DNA from: JBBIMS01 sp964531645
GTDB lineage: Bacteria; Acidobacteriota; Aminicenantia; JBFLYD01; JBBIMS01
Reading direction: 5' to 3'
DNA: 64,000 nucleotides
Assembly (NCBI GenBank): GCA_964531645.1
Contig: CAZHEF010000001.1
Span: forward strand, 62,001 to 126,000
A program made the position numbers and the translations under genes. Below are positions 26,124 through 35,640 of this stretch, one piece after another (positions within the stretch are counted from its first letter, which is position 1; every line of letters starts with the position of its first letter). A model generated the notes under the pieces. That model was not told where the DNA came from and did no database searches. It worked only from the letters and a program-made list of their open reading frames with translations.

Positions 26124-27659
26124 ATGATATACTTGAAAAAATATTTGTTTATTTTCTTAATTCTTTTTATTGCTCTTATTTATTTTGCATACATTCCTGT
26201 AAGTTATAACTTTGACGGAACGGTTTTTAGCCACTTTTTGAGATATTCCATAATAAAAAAGGATTACATGTCAAAGATCCATCCCCATCACCTCCTTTAT
26301 CTTCCTCTTGGTATTATTACCTATAAAGCCCTTTCTTTTATATCTGGAACACCTCTCCTTGAATATTTTCATCTCCAGATCGTTTCTTTATTTTTTGGAC
26401 TCCTTACTCTTATATTTATTTACAGAATCTTACTTTCTGTTACTTCTAAGCCCTTTCTATCTATAGCTGGGGTCATAATGATTGCTTTCTCTTACTCTTT
26501 CTGGCTCTTCTCTGTTGAAGCTGAAGTTCATATGCCTGGAATATTTTTTATAATTTCAGGAATTTTTTTCTTATTCTTCCAAGAAAAACACAGCAAGAAA
26601 TATTTCATATCTGCAATTCTATTTTCGCTCTCTGCGGGGTTTCATCTGACAAACATTCTAATCTTAGTTTCTGTTTTGCTCGTATTTATTGCAAGAAAAA
26701 CAAAAATGAAAGAAATTTTAATTTTTTACGGAGTATATATTCCTTTTACTTTCTTTCAATATTTTTTATTTTCAATTTTTAGCAAAACTGACTTAATTTC
26801 TTTTTTCAAAAATGTCCTTTTTGGCAAAGACATCTTTGCTGGCTATAGAATTAGTTACTGGTCACCTATTTCTATTGAGACTTTATTTTTTTCACTAAAC
26901 TCTGTAAAGAATGCCATATTTGAAGGAAGTAGCTTTTTTATCTCCTTACTACTTTTCGCATTTTTACTCACATTAACAGGTGTAGTAATTGCCAAAAGGA
27001 ATTTAAAATCTACCATAGATTGTTTTTTATTCTGGATGCTACCATATTTCCTTTTCTTCTCTCTATGGGATACAAAAAATATAGAATTTAAATTGAACAT
27101 AGTTATCCCCCTTTTAATACTTTTTGTAATTTCAATTTCTAATCTCTCCAGAATTGGCTATTTCATTATTGCTTTAATGATAATCTTTACATTTATTAAT
27201 AATTTCTATTATGGGATAAGACCGAGAATTGAGATTCAGAATAACAGAAATCTCCTCCTGGCTGAAGCTATAGAAAAAAAGACTGATAATGACTCAATTA
27301 TTGTTATTGCCGGCAACACTAAGGGATATTTATACGGAAAAATCTATATTCCATATTTTGCCGGAAGAACCACATGGATTCTCGACTGGATATTGGGAAA
27401 GGGTTTGTCTCTAAATAATTTTAAAGACTCAATAGTGTATTCACTGTCAAAAAGGAGAAGGTTTTTTTTCCTATCGGAGCTTGTATATCTGAGTGATTCT
27501 GTGAAAGAATTGATTAAAACCCACAATTTATCAGAAAAAGATTACAACAATTTTTTAAAACAGTTAAAATTTGGAAAAAGAATTGAATTGCTCGACGGGT
27601 TCTATCTCTTGGAAGTAAGCGAAGTCTCCTCAGATGGGAATAAAGGTTTATCACCCTGA
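26124..27659 (+). CDS. GT-C-like polytopic membrane protein, probable glycosyltransferase
   Basis: 511 residues from ATG 26124, with about eleven helices. The first periplasmic loop after helix 1 carries an acidic residue in YNFDGTVFSHFL, the position of the catalytic Asp in GT-C enzymes (PMT/ArnT/DUF2723 type). A soluble C-terminal part follows (about 390-511). Such enzymes use polyprenyl-phosphate sugars outside the membrane. No exact family can be named. Its last nine bases overlap the convergent mntP. It lies 1.1 kb from the pilin/O-ligase cluster. Confidence 0.65.
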   Translation: MIYLKKYLFIFLILFIALIYFAYIPVSYNFDGTVFSHFLRYSIIKKDYMSKIHPHHLLYLPLGIITYKALSFISGTPLLEYFHLQIVSLFFGLLTLIFIYRILLSVTSKPFLSIAGVIMIAFSYSFWLFSVEAEVHMPGIFFIISGIFFLFFQEKHSKKYFISAILFSLSAGFHLTNILILVSVLLVFIARKTKMKEILIFYGVYIPFTFFQYFLFSIFSKTDLISFFKNVLFGKDIFAGYRISYWSPISIETLFFSLNSVKNAIFEGSSFFISLLLFAFLLTLTGVVIAKRNLKSTIDCFLFWMLPYFLFFSLWDTKNIEFKLNIVIPLLILFVISISNLSRIGYFIIALMIIFTFINNFYYGIRPRIEIQNNRNLLLAEAIEKKTDNDSIIVIAGNTKGYLYGKIYIPYFAGRTTWILDWILGKGLSLNNFKDSIVYSLSKRRRFFFLSELVYLSDSVKELIKTHNLSEKDYNNFLKQLKFGKRIELLDGFYLLEVSEVSSDGNKGLSP

Positions 27660-28196
27660 AAGAAGTATTTTAAATCCTATTAAAATCAGAATTATCCCCC
27701 CAATTAACTCCGACCATCTTTTGACAATTTTGCCAATAGCTCCACCGATGGAAAACCCAATCATGCTAACTGAGAAAGTAACAATTCCAAACAAAAATGA
27801 TGGAATAATTATTCCAACTTTCAAAACTCCTATGCCCATTCCCACTCCCATGGAATCGATACTGGTGGAAATTGAAAGAAGAATAATATTTAAAATCTTA
27901 TCCTTAATCATCTTGTTATTACTTTCCTTTTCAAATGATTCGTAAATCATTCTAAGTCCTATGACTAAAAGAAGTAGAAAAGCAACAATGTGGTCGTAAT
28001 TTTTGATAAATGTAACTGCTGAAGAACCTGCAAGCCATCCAATTATTGCCATTAAAGATTGAAAAAATCCAAAAGATAAACTCATTTTAAAATGAAGGTT
28101 TTTGCTGAATCTTGAAGCAATTCCTCCTGCAACAGAAACTGCAAAACAATCCATGGAGAGACTTAGGGAGATTAAAAAAATTGTAAAGAAACTCAT
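27651..28196 (-). CDS. mntP: Manganese efflux pump MntP
   Basis: 181 residues, six helices. Both repeats of the DUF204 family carry their aspartates: SLSMDCFAVSVAGG in helix 1 and STSIDSMGVGMGIG in helix 4. It exports Mn(II). I see no yybP-ykoY manganese riboswitch in the 94 bases upstream. It is a single gene converging on the GT-C-like gene. Confidence 0.9.
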   Translation of the reverse strand: MSFFTIFLISLSLSMDCFAVSVAGGIASRFSKNLHFKMSLSFGFFQSLMAIIGWLAGSSAVTFIKNYDHIVAFLLLLVIGLRMIYESFEKESNNKMIKDKILNIILLSISTSIDSMGVGMGIGVLKVGIIIPSFLFGIVTFSVSMIGFSIGGAIGKIVKRWSELIGGIILILIGFKILLSG

Positions 28197-28290
28197 ACCT
28201 CTAAAATTGATTCAGTATCCAATTCGGTTTTATGAAGGAAAATTATAACATCTTTTAATCTTCCACCCAAGCTTATGATATTATATTTTT

Positions 28291-29508
28291 ATGCATAAGA
28301 AATTTTTTAGAAAGTTTTCTCCCCACATAATTCTTCTCCTTCTCTTATTTTTCTTACTTTCTCCTTCTCTCAAATCATTAGATTTTACCAGCTGGCTCAA
28401 GGAACAAAACCCTTCTAACTGGGAATATGAAAAAGTGACACCGCAGGTCTATTACAAAAAAATTTTTATATCTGAAATCCCCCTTTCAATTCATATTTTA
28501 AAAGTCAATCTGAAAAATAGAATGATTGAACTGGAACTCCAGAAAGCAGAGGATGGAATTCCTGGAAAAAAAACATTAAAAGAGATTGTTGAGAATGAAA
28601 TTAAAAAGGGGAAAAATGTTGTCGCTGGAGTGAATGCTTCCTTTTTTGAAGAAGATGGAAGACCTGTTGGACTTTTTGTTGATGAGGGGATTATTTATAC
28701 TCTCAACAATAGGAGAGCCTCTTTAATAAAAACCACAGAGGGGAAATTGCTCATTTCCAAGAGTAATGTTGAAATATTTGTAAAAACTAAAAAAGAAAGA
28801 GTAAAAATAAAAGAATTAAACAGTGAAAATTCAAAAAATAATGGAATAGCTCTGTTTAACCATGTTTATAACAGAAAGATAGAGTTGAAGGATGGTTTTA
28901 TGGGAATCCTTGTAAAGATTGGAAATAAAAGATTCTCACCAACGGAAAAAGTGAAGGGATTTGTTTCGAGAATAATAAAAAATGGTGAGATTCAACTCAT
29001 GAAAGGAGAGGTTTTGGTTGTGGCAAAGGAATCTGAGAAAATTCTTGAAAATATTAAAATAAATAGTGCGGTCAATTTTGAAATTAGGAATTTATACTCT
29101 AAAGAAGATATTGAATTTGCGGTCACTGGAGCACCTCAGATTGTGAGAAAAGGTTTGAATGTTTACAAAGGTTTATCAGAAGGACTCACCTCAAGATTTG
29201 TCGATGCCCGCCATCCAAGGACTGGAATTGGAACTACAAAAAATAATGAAGAAATATTTATAATAGCTGTTGATGGAAGACAACCCCAGATTTCAATAGG
29301 AATGACCTTGAATGAGCTTGCAGAGTTATTTATAAAACTTGAATGTCACAATTCTCTGAACCTTGATGGAGGAGGTTCAACAACAATGTGGGTAAATGGT
29401 AAAGTTGTGAACTCTCCTTCTGATCCAACAGGTGAAAGACCTGTCTCCGATGCGATACTTATAATTGAAAAATTGGGTTCTTCAATACATAAGAAGAAGC
29501 TTTTTTAA
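28291..29508 (+). CDS. Exported phosphodiester glycosidase (NAGPA) family protein
   Basis: 405 residues. A signal peptide or anchor (residues about 13-30) precedes a NAGPA/DUF2233 domain with the motifs GVNASFFEEDGRPVG, DARHPRTGIG and NLDGGGSTTMWVNG. The family hydrolyses GlcNAc-1-phosphodiester-like bonds, and bacterial members act on envelope polymers such as teichoic acids or exopolysaccharide. A TATTAT box six bases before the ATG may be another leaderless promoter, but no good -35 box is present. Confidence 0.85.
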   Translation: MHKKFFRKFSPHIILLLLLFFLLSPSLKSLDFTSWLKEQNPSNWEYEKVTPQVYYKKIFISEIPLSIHILKVNLKNRMIELELQKAEDGIPGKKTLKEIVENEIKKGKNVVAGVNASFFEEDGRPVGLFVDEGIIYTLNNRRASLIKTTEGKLLISKSNVEIFVKTKKERVKIKELNSENSKNNGIALFNHVYNRKIELKDGFMGILVKIGNKRFSPTEKVKGFVSRIIKNGEIQLMKGEVLVVAKESEKILENIKINSAVNFEIRNLYSKEDIEFAVTGAPQIVRKGLNVYKGLSEGLTSRFVDARHPRTGIGTTKNNEEIFIIAVDGRQPQISIGMTLNELAELFIKLECHNSLNLDGGGSTTMWVNGKVVNSPSDPTGERPVSDAILIIEKLGSSIHKKKLF

Positions 29509-29609
29509 TAATCTATATATTATATTTTTTTCTCTCTCTTGCATTTTCTACTACAGTATCAGGTAAGTTTTCTGAGATCGTCTCTCCAGCGGAGATAAGG
29601 CTTCATTGC

Positions 29610-29690
29610 AAAATGCAAATTAAAAATACAAATTTAAAATTTAAAATTTTAAATTTAAAATTTTAAATCTATTCTTTCAATTTGCATTTT
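29610..29690. repeat. AT-rich inverted repeat upstream of rmuC
   Basis: AAAATGCAAATT (29610-29621) is mirrored exactly by AATTTGCATTTT (29679-29690). Between them is a run of overlapping TTTAAAATTT palindromes that can fold into a long hairpin. The right arm is part of the 18-mer also found at 11195. Confidence 0.6.
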
Positions 29691-29742
29691 AAAATCTCCA
29701 ATTTTCAATGCTATTTCTCTATCTACTACATTACTACATATG

Positions 29743-29771
29743 TTGATGCTTTCCTGAGAAAATTATATAAT
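29743..29771 (+). promoter_or_regulatory. Leaderless-type promoter of rmuC
   Basis: TTGATG (29743-29748), 17-base spacer, perfect TATAAT (29766-29771), six bases, ATG 29778. No ribosome-binding site. Confidence 0.65.
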
Positions 29772-29777
29772 TTCCTC

Positions 29778-30893
29778 ATGGGTGTAAATATAATTTTAAT
29801 TGTTCTTCTGGCAGTTGTTTCCACTGCTTTTGTTTTTTTACTTTATTTTTTTCTGAGCACAAAGGAAAAAGAAAAGAACGCTTCCTTTGACCTTGTCCAG
29901 AAGCAGATGGATTCTCTAAGGTCTCAACTTAATGAAAGTCTTAGCATGACAGTTCAATCTCTTAATCAACAATTCTCAAATCTAACACAGCAAATAAACA
30001 TGAGGCTAAAGGAGGTGGATGAGAAAATTTTCAGCTCCAGTAAGCATACATCAGAAATTTTTGCCAATGTTAAGGAAACCCTTGGAGCTTTATCTCAGGA
30101 AACAAAGCGAATATTTGAAGTGGGAAGGGATATTGCAACTCTTCAAGACATTTTGAAGGCTCCAAAATTGAGGGGATCCCTTGGAGAACTCCTCCTTGGA
30201 GACCTTCTTACCCAGATTCTTCCTCCCAAATTCTATACCCTTCAGTATAGATTCAGGAACAATGTCCAAGTGGACGCAGTAATAAAGCTTGCGGAAGGTT
30301 ATCTTGTCCCGATCGATTCAAAATTTCCCCTTTCCAGTTTTAAACTAATCCTTGATGCAAAAACAGAGGAGGAAAGAATAAGGGCTAAGAAGAGATTCAT
30401 TATGGATGTTAAGAAACATGTAGATGATATAGCAGCAAGATATATACTTCCCGAAGAGGGAACCCTTGACTTTGCTCTAATGTATATACCCGCTGAAAAT
30501 GTTTACTATGAAACAATAATAAAAGATGAATCCCTCGGAGATGAAACTTCGATATTCTCATATTCTTTGAAGAAGAGAGTCATTCCAGTATCACCAAATT
30601 CTTTCTATGCCTATTTACAGACAATACTTTTGGGATTGAAGGGTATGGAGATAGAGGAATCTGCCAAGAGAATTCATCAGTTCCTCAATGCTTTACTTGG
30701 TGAATTCACAAAACTTGAGGATGACTTTAGAACCCTTGGCATGCATTTACAAAATGCAAGGAAGAAGTTTGAGGACACAGAAAAGAAAATAGAAAGGCTA
30801 AAATTTAAATTGGGTGAAGCAAGTTCAGGAAAAACCCTCACTGAACCTGAAAAAAAAGAACTTCCAGCCCAGAAATCCCTTTTTGAAAAATAG
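29778..30893 (+). CDS. rmuC: RmuC family protein
   Basis: 371 residues from ATG 29778. N-terminal membrane helix (IILIVLLAVVSTAFVFLLYF), then a coiled coil (about 35-110), and the RmuC nuclease-fold domain with KLRGSLGELLLGDLL, VQVDAVIKL, LVPIDSKFPLSSF and FALMYIPAENVYYE. RmuC limits inversions and is a predicted anchored nuclease of the PD-(D/E)xK type; the Asp and DSK motifs are present. The open frame reaches 29682, but the promoter inside it makes that extension unlikely. Confidence 0.92.
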   Translation: MGVNIILIVLLAVVSTAFVFLLYFFLSTKEKEKNASFDLVQKQMDSLRSQLNESLSMTVQSLNQQFSNLTQQINMRLKEVDEKIFSSSKHTSEIFANVKETLGALSQETKRIFEVGRDIATLQDILKAPKLRGSLGELLLGDLLTQILPPKFYTLQYRFRNNVQVDAVIKLAEGYLVPIDSKFPLSSFKLILDAKTEEERIRAKKRFIMDVKKHVDDIAARYILPEEGTLDFALMYIPAENVYYETIIKDESLGDETSIFSYSLKKRVIPVSPNSFYAYLQTILLGLKGMEIEESAKRIHQFLNALLGEFTKLEDDFRTLGMHLQNARKKFEDTEKKIERLKFKLGEASSGKTLTEPEKKELPAQKSLFEK

Positions 30894-30896
30894 TTT

Positions 30897-31565
30897 TCAC
30901 AAAAACTCTTTTATTGCCATTCCAAGGATGGAGCGGGGAATGATAAAGGGCTCACCTGAGATTTCCTTGAGCTTTTCCTTCAAATCAAGAGAGTATCCAA
31001 TACAATCCATAACAATAAGGTCAACCTTCCTATCTTTTATCTTCTCTCCCATTTCCTCAACCTCCTGAATTGAAATGTAAGGGTTAAGTGTTTCTATAAA
31101 AACATTTAGACCTGTTCTACCCCATTTTCTCTTTGCATATTCCATCTGTTCTTTCAAAGGAACAAAAACAAGGAGATTTCCTTCAGATAGAAGAGAATTT
31201 GTCAGATTAAATATCAATCTTCCAGGCTGAATAAGAAAGATTTTTGATCTAATCTCATTAAATTCTTCTGTGCAGAGAAGAGCACAGATTTTTATTCCCG
31301 ACTTTTCAATCTCTTCTACTTTTGTCTGTATAATCGGCAGAATTTTCCTCTTTCCAACCACAACCGACGAACCATCCCTGAGTCTTGTGATCAGAGGAAA
31401 ATCCTCCTTTTCAGGTTTTAATTTTTCTATTTCAATCATTGAAATTTCGTCAAGGAGTCCCCTCTCAAGAATTTCAACTTCTTCACCTAAAAGAGAGTAT
31501 AAATCTTTTGTTACATCATCTCTTGGCGATTGTCCAATTGTTACTAATCCAATTCTTCTTGACAT
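30897..31565 (-). CDS. AroM family protein
   Basis: 222 residues, starting with SRRIGLVTIGQSPRDDVTKD, the AroM hallmark. Further blocks include PLITRLRDGSSVVVG and DLIVMDCIGYSLDLKEKL. AroM is named for its place near aroL in E. coli, but its reaction is unknown; the fold resembles Asp/Glu racemase-like proteins. It lies 10 bases after the DUF917 gene and is the last of three co-directional genes. Confidence 0.88.
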   Translation of the reverse strand: MSRRIGLVTIGQSPRDDVTKDLYSLLGEEVEILERGLLDEISMIEIEKLKPEKEDFPLITRLRDGSSVVVGKRKILPIIQTKVEEIEKSGIKICALLCTEEFNEIRSKIFLIQPGRLIFNLTNSLLSEGNLLVFVPLKEQMEYAKRKWGRTGLNVFIETLNPYISIQEVEEMGEKIKDRKVDLIVMDCIGYSLDLKEKLKEISGEPFIIPRSILGMAIKEFL

Positions 31566-31575
31566 TATCGTTTAG

Positions 31576-32643
31576 TTAACAAAGGCTTTTAATAATTTTT
31601 TTAATCTTTTCTAAAAGATATGGATCCTTTACCCCCGAACCAAGAATGAGGTGACGGGAACTGACCGTAATAATACTCACCCTGGCTTTTTCTTTTACAT
31701 CAGCACTAATTATTGGTCTTGCAGTTTCATGATCAAAGGTCATAATAAGATCTGGAAAAGTTGCCAGTCTTTCTTTATCCCTTTCAAGGGTTATATACTC
31801 ATTCAATACGGTAAGTTCATATTTTCCTTTCCCATTGACTATAATTTTTCCTGTGTCAAACCCCTTTTCCCTTTTTATATTTACTTTTTCCACCACTCCT
31901 GTTATCAGGAGAGAACCCTTCAGATAATTCAGAACTTTTTCAAGAGTCTCTTCTGGATTCCTTCCTTTTTCCTGCAAAATTTCCCCTACTTCTAAAGCCA
32001 TTTTTATCGCACCAGGAGCGCCATTCTTCCGTACATATCTTGCTAGAACTGGATTCCTCGCAACTGCCACCATCTCTTCTGCTATGATGGCAGATTCCTT
32101 TACAAGTTCTGAAATCTTTTCAAAAGAACCAGCTAAAAAAGCCTCAACTCGGGTTTTATTCCAGAACAAACCTCCCACTGCGGTTTGAATTGAAACGAAG
32201 CCAGTTTGCTTATGCAATTCCATTGAACCCATAAGTCCGAGAGGATGGGCTCTTCCATTGCAAGGAGCATCAACAAAAGGAATTTCAAAAATAGCGGATG
32301 GGAGCCAGCCACTGACAACTCCAGGAGCACCTATTTCACTGGGGATAAGACCATCAACTTTTTTCTTTGATTTTTCAATGAATATATCAACAGCGAGGAA
32401 AAAATCATCTGGTTTCAACTTCCCCTTTCCAGTAGTTGGGGCTCCAACAGCAGAGATAGTGAGGGGGGTGGCATCTCCTGGCAATGCATCTAGGGAAATA
32501 ATTTCAGAGAAGCCCTTTTTGAGAGCCTCCTTTGCAATTACCTTTGCATCCTCTATCCATCCTCCTCCCCCTCCACCCGGAACAGCTCCACCAAGAATAA
32601 GAGCTTCTACCTTTTCCTTATCAATCTTAATCTTCTTGCTCAT
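31576..32643 (-). CDS. DUF917 family protein (thiohydantoin desulfurase/hydantoinase-linked)
   Basis: 355 residues from ATG 32643; the open frame extends to a TTG at 32676. The DUF917 pattern is clear: LGGAVPGGGGGGWIEDA near the N-terminus, DALPGDATPLTISAVGAPT, PSEIGAPGV and DAPCNGRAHPLGLMG. The characterised relative is S-methyl thiohydantoin desulfurase, and the family usually sits beside hydantoinase-like enzymes. Here it lies between an NCS1 permease and AroM with no hydantoinase in sight. Confidence 0.85.
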   Translation of the reverse strand: MSKKIKIDKEKVEALILGGAVPGGGGGGWIEDAKVIAKEALKKGFSEIISLDALPGDATPLTISAVGAPTTGKGKLKPDDFFLAVDIFIEKSKKKVDGLIPSEIGAPGVVSGWLPSAIFEIPFVDAPCNGRAHPLGLMGSMELHKQTGFVSIQTAVGGLFWNKTRVEAFLAGSFEKISELVKESAIIAEEMVAVARNPVLARYVRKNGAPGAIKMALEVGEILQEKGRNPEETLEKVLNYLKGSLLITGVVEKVNIKREKGFDTGKIIVNGKGKYELTVLNEYITLERDKERLATFPDLIMTFDHETARPIISADVKEKARVSIITVSSRHLILGSGVKDPYLLEKIKKIIKSLC

Positions 32644-32688
32644 TTCTTGCGTTAAAAAGCAGAATTTAAAATACAAAATTGCTAATCT

Positions 32689-33999
32689 TTAATTATACCA
32701 TTTCTTGAAAATTTTCATCCCGAACCAGTACAGGATAATGGCTGAGATTACTCCATTGAATGTATAAATGGAAAAGGGAAAAATTTTTATTGTGAAAGGA
32801 TGTCCTGATGTTACCCAGCCTACAAAAAAAGAGATTAAATAAACTCCGAGAGCAATGGGATTCCATCCCTTATTATTTTCTTTTGGATGAGGCCTCTTCA
32901 TTCTTTTCAGAAGATAATAATCAGCGACAATAATTCCTCCAATAGGACTAATACCTATGCTTAGCAGACTGAGAAAGAGGACAAGTCTCTGAAGAATTCC
33001 GAAACTTGCAAGAAGAGAAGAAATAATGCCAACAAGAATAGCAAGTTTCCACCGAGTCCATCTTATTATATTGTTGAAGGCAAGAACAGATGAGTAAAGA
33101 TTACTATCATTCGTTGTCCACTGGGCAAAAGCAATGGCGAGAAGACCAACAAGTCCGAGACCTGCATATTCACGATTTATTATTATTTCAGGTAATTTCT
33201 CGTGATAAAGTCCTGTTTTCATTGCAAGGATAGAGCCTACCAATTGCATAATAGCACTTACACCCATTGAAAGGGTGGCTGAAAATAATATATCCCTGAA
33301 TTTTGGTTTTGCATACCTGAATACATCTGCCGAAGTAACTGCACCAACTATAAATCCTCCTGCAATTATTGAGGCTGCACCTCCAAGAGTGACAGGGTAA
33401 GATGAGGGAGAGTGTTTTAAAGCAAGATTTATAAGTTTGTCAGGGGATAAAAAGTTCAATTTCATTTCAAAAGCCACATAAATAAAAATTAAAACCATTG
33501 GCGGAACAACTACCCAGCTCAAAGCTTTAAGACCTCTGAAACCAAATATTGCAGGAATCATCATTAGAACCCCAGTAAAAAAAGCAAGGTAGGAGAAGGG
33601 AATGGATGTCTTAGTGTAAGGAGTCAGAGTCTCGGCAAAAAGACCTGCCTGAACACCAAACCACCCCATAAATGAAAGAGCAAGACAGAGAGATACTATA
33701 AATGAGCCCTTTTCTCCAAAGGCAATTCTTGCAATTAATGGAGTGGAGAGCCCCGATTTTGCTCCAATATAACCTGTCAGGGTCATCATTCCAATTAAGA
33801 TGAGCTCACCAAGTATATAAGCTAAAATTACTCTCCGAACAGCTCCAAGCCCCATTCCTATCATCATCCCCCTGAGGAGAGCAGACATGACTATAGCAAC
33901 TCCAATCCAGACAATTGATACATCTATCCATGATTTTCTTTTTTCCAAGGGAACTTCTTCAAATGAATAATCCTCAAATACCTCTGGTTCCTTTTCCAT
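32689..33999 (-). CDS. NCS1 family nucleobase/hydantoin permease
   Basis: 436 residues from ATG 33999; an ATG at 34044 is also in frame. Twelve helices. NCS1 blocks include DYSFEEVPLEKRKSWID before helix 1, SGLSTPLIARIAFGEKGSF and FAQWTTNDSNLYSSVLAFNN split over two helices. CodB/PurP-type permeases import cytosine, purines, allantoin or hydantoins. It heads the permease-DUF917-AroM group, suggesting uptake of a cyclic N-compound. Confidence 0.88.
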   Translation of the reverse strand: MEKEPEVFEDYSFEEVPLEKRKSWIDVSIVWIGVAIVMSALLRGMMIGMGLGAVRRVILAYILGELILIGMMTLTGYIGAKSGLSTPLIARIAFGEKGSFIVSLCLALSFMGWFGVQAGLFAETLTPYTKTSIPFSYLAFFTGVLMMIPAIFGFRGLKALSWVVVPPMVLIFIYVAFEMKLNFLSPDKLINLALKHSPSSYPVTLGGAASIIAGGFIVGAVTSADVFRYAKPKFRDILFSATLSMGVSAIMQLVGSILAMKTGLYHEKLPEIIINREYAGLGLVGLLAIAFAQWTTNDSNLYSSVLAFNNIIRWTRWKLAILVGIISSLLASFGILQRLVLFLSLLSIGISPIGGIIVADYYLLKRMKRPHPKENNKGWNPIALGVYLISFFVGWVTSGHPFTIKIFPFSIYTFNGVISAIILYWFGMKIFKKWYN

Positions 34000-34231
34000 A
34001 ATCAGAACCCTTAAGAAATACAAATGGAATTTTAATATATTCATTTTAATCAGGCAACAAGTGGAATTCTCAATCTCACCTATTGTTAGAAAATGAAGGG
34101 AAAAAAGAGTTTTTAAATTTTTTTGGATGTTATAGAAAATTGATAAATCATGATTAATTTAAATAAACTTCCACCGCTAAAATAAGGTTCTAAAAGAAGA
34201 GAAGCACGGAATGAAGAACCTTTACGTGACC

Positions 34232-34260
34232 TTGAGACATCTTAAATTAGATTGTATAAT
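34232..34260 (+). promoter_or_regulatory. Leaderless-type promoter of the phosphohexomutase gene
   Basis: TTGAGA (34232-34237), 17-base spacer, perfect TATAAT (34255-34260), nine bases, ATG 34270. It drives a phosphohexomutase-uppP-guanylyltransferase set. Confidence 0.65.
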
Positions 34261-34269
34261 TAAAAGACT

Positions 34270-35640
34270 ATGCCTACTATAAACTCAAACATATTTAGAG
34301 AATACGACATAAGAGGTATAGTCGGGAAGGATCTGACTCCTGAAACTGTAGAAATTATCGGGAGAGCGTTTGGAACAATGATAAGAACAAAAGGAAAGAA
34401 GATTGTCGCTATAGGAAGGGATGCAAGAAATTCATCAAAGCCTTTTTCTCAAGCCCTTATCAGGGGCTTGCTCTCCACCGGGTGCAGTTGTGTTGATTTC
34501 GGAATGGTTCCAACCCCTGTTTTCTATTTCGGGGTTATTACAAAAAATCTGGATGGTGGGGTAATGATAACAGGTTCCCACAATCCACCTGAATTTAATG
34601 GGTTTAAAATTATGATAGAGGGGGAGACCCTTTATGGTGAAAACATTAAAGAAATTGAAAAAATAATTCAGAAAGAAAGATTTTTTGAGGAAAGTACAGG
34701 CTCACTTTCCTCATACCCTATAATAAAAGAATATATTGATTTTGTCACTTCTAACATTAAGATAAAAAGAAAGCTAAAAATTGTTGTGGATGCAGGAAAT
34801 GGTGTTGGTGGATTTGTTGCATCCGCAATTTATAAAGAGCTTGGAAATGAAATTTTTGAGCTCTACTGCGATCCCGATGGAAACTTTCCCAACCATCATC
34901 CTGATCCTACAATCCCAGAGTTTCTTTCAGATTTAATTGAGAAAGTCAAAATCGAAGGTGCTGATTTAGGTATAGCATTTGATGGAGATGCCGATAGAAT
35001 CGGGCTTGTTGATAATAGGGGAAAAATTCTTTGGGGTGACCAGATCATGATAATTCTTTCAAGAGAGATTTTAAAAGATGCTCCAGGAACAAAGATTATA
35101 GGAGAGGTAAAATCTTCAAAACTCCTCTATGATGAGATAGAAAGGCTTGGCGGGATTCCCATAATGTGGAAGACAGGACATTCACTGATAAAAAAGAAAA
35201 TTAAAGAGGAAAAAGCTTTACTTGCGGGCGAAATGAGTGGGCATATATTTTTTGCAGATAGATATTTTGGCTTCGATGATGCCATATATGCAGGAGCCCG
35301 AATTATCGAGATACTTTCTAATTCCGATAAACCTCTTTCAGAAATGCTAGATGACCTTCCAAAAACCTATGTAAGTCCTGAGATTAGAGTCTCCTCCTCC
35401 GACGATTTGAAATTTAAGGTTGTTGAAGAAGTCAAAAAACATTATAAAGATTTCCCAATGATTGATGTGGATGGTGTAAGAGTTGATTTTGAAGATGGAT
35501 GGGCTCTTGTAAGAGCTTCAAACACTCAACCTGTTCTTGTACTGAGATTTGAAGGATTCACACAGGAAGCTCTCAGCAGAATTAAAAATGAAGTAGAAAG
35601 AGTTGTTCAGGATTGTAAAAGGAGGGTGGGTGATCTTTGA
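34270..35640 (+). CDS. Phosphomannomutase/phosphoglucomutase
   Basis: 456 residues. All four domains of the alpha-D-phosphohexomutases are present: FREYDIRGIVGKDL at the start, phosphoserine loop TGSHNPPEFNG, metal loop DGDADRIG, sugar-specificity loop GEMSGHIFF, and phosphate loop RASNTQPVLVLRFEG. The GEMSGH form is typical of AlgC/ManB-type dual PMM/PGM enzymes. It makes mannose-1-P, the substrate of the guanylyltransferase at 36433. The stop overlaps uppP. Confidence 0.93.
   Translation: MPTINSNIFREYDIRGIVGKDLTPETVEIIGRAFGTMIRTKGKKIVAIGRDARNSSKPFSQALIRGLLSTGCSCVDFGMVPTPVFYFGVITKNLDGGVMITGSHNPPEFNGFKIMIEGETLYGENIKEIEKIIQKERFFEESTGSLSSYPIIKEYIDFVTSNIKIKRKLKIVVDAGNGVGGFVASAIYKELGNEIFELYCDPDGNFPNHHPDPTIPEFLSDLIEKVKIEGADLGIAFDGDADRIGLVDNRGKILWGDQIMIILSREILKDAPGTKIIGEVKSSKLLYDEIERLGGIPIMWKTGHSLIKKKIKEEKALLAGEMSGHIFFADRYFGFDDAIYAGARIIEILSNSDKPLSEMLDDLPKTYVSPEIRVSSSDDLKFKVVEEVKKHYKDFPMIDVDGVRVDFEDGWALVRASNTQPVLVLRFEGFTQEALSRIKNEVERVVQDCKRRVGDL

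Noticed and set aside
28197..28290. Possible manganese riboswitch before mntP
   Set aside because: The 94-base gap lacks the conserved yybP-ykoY core and is shared with the divergent glycosidase promoter.
29583..29595. TCTCC-AGC-GGAGA hairpin after the glycosidase gene
   Set aside because: Only five base pairs, and no following T run.
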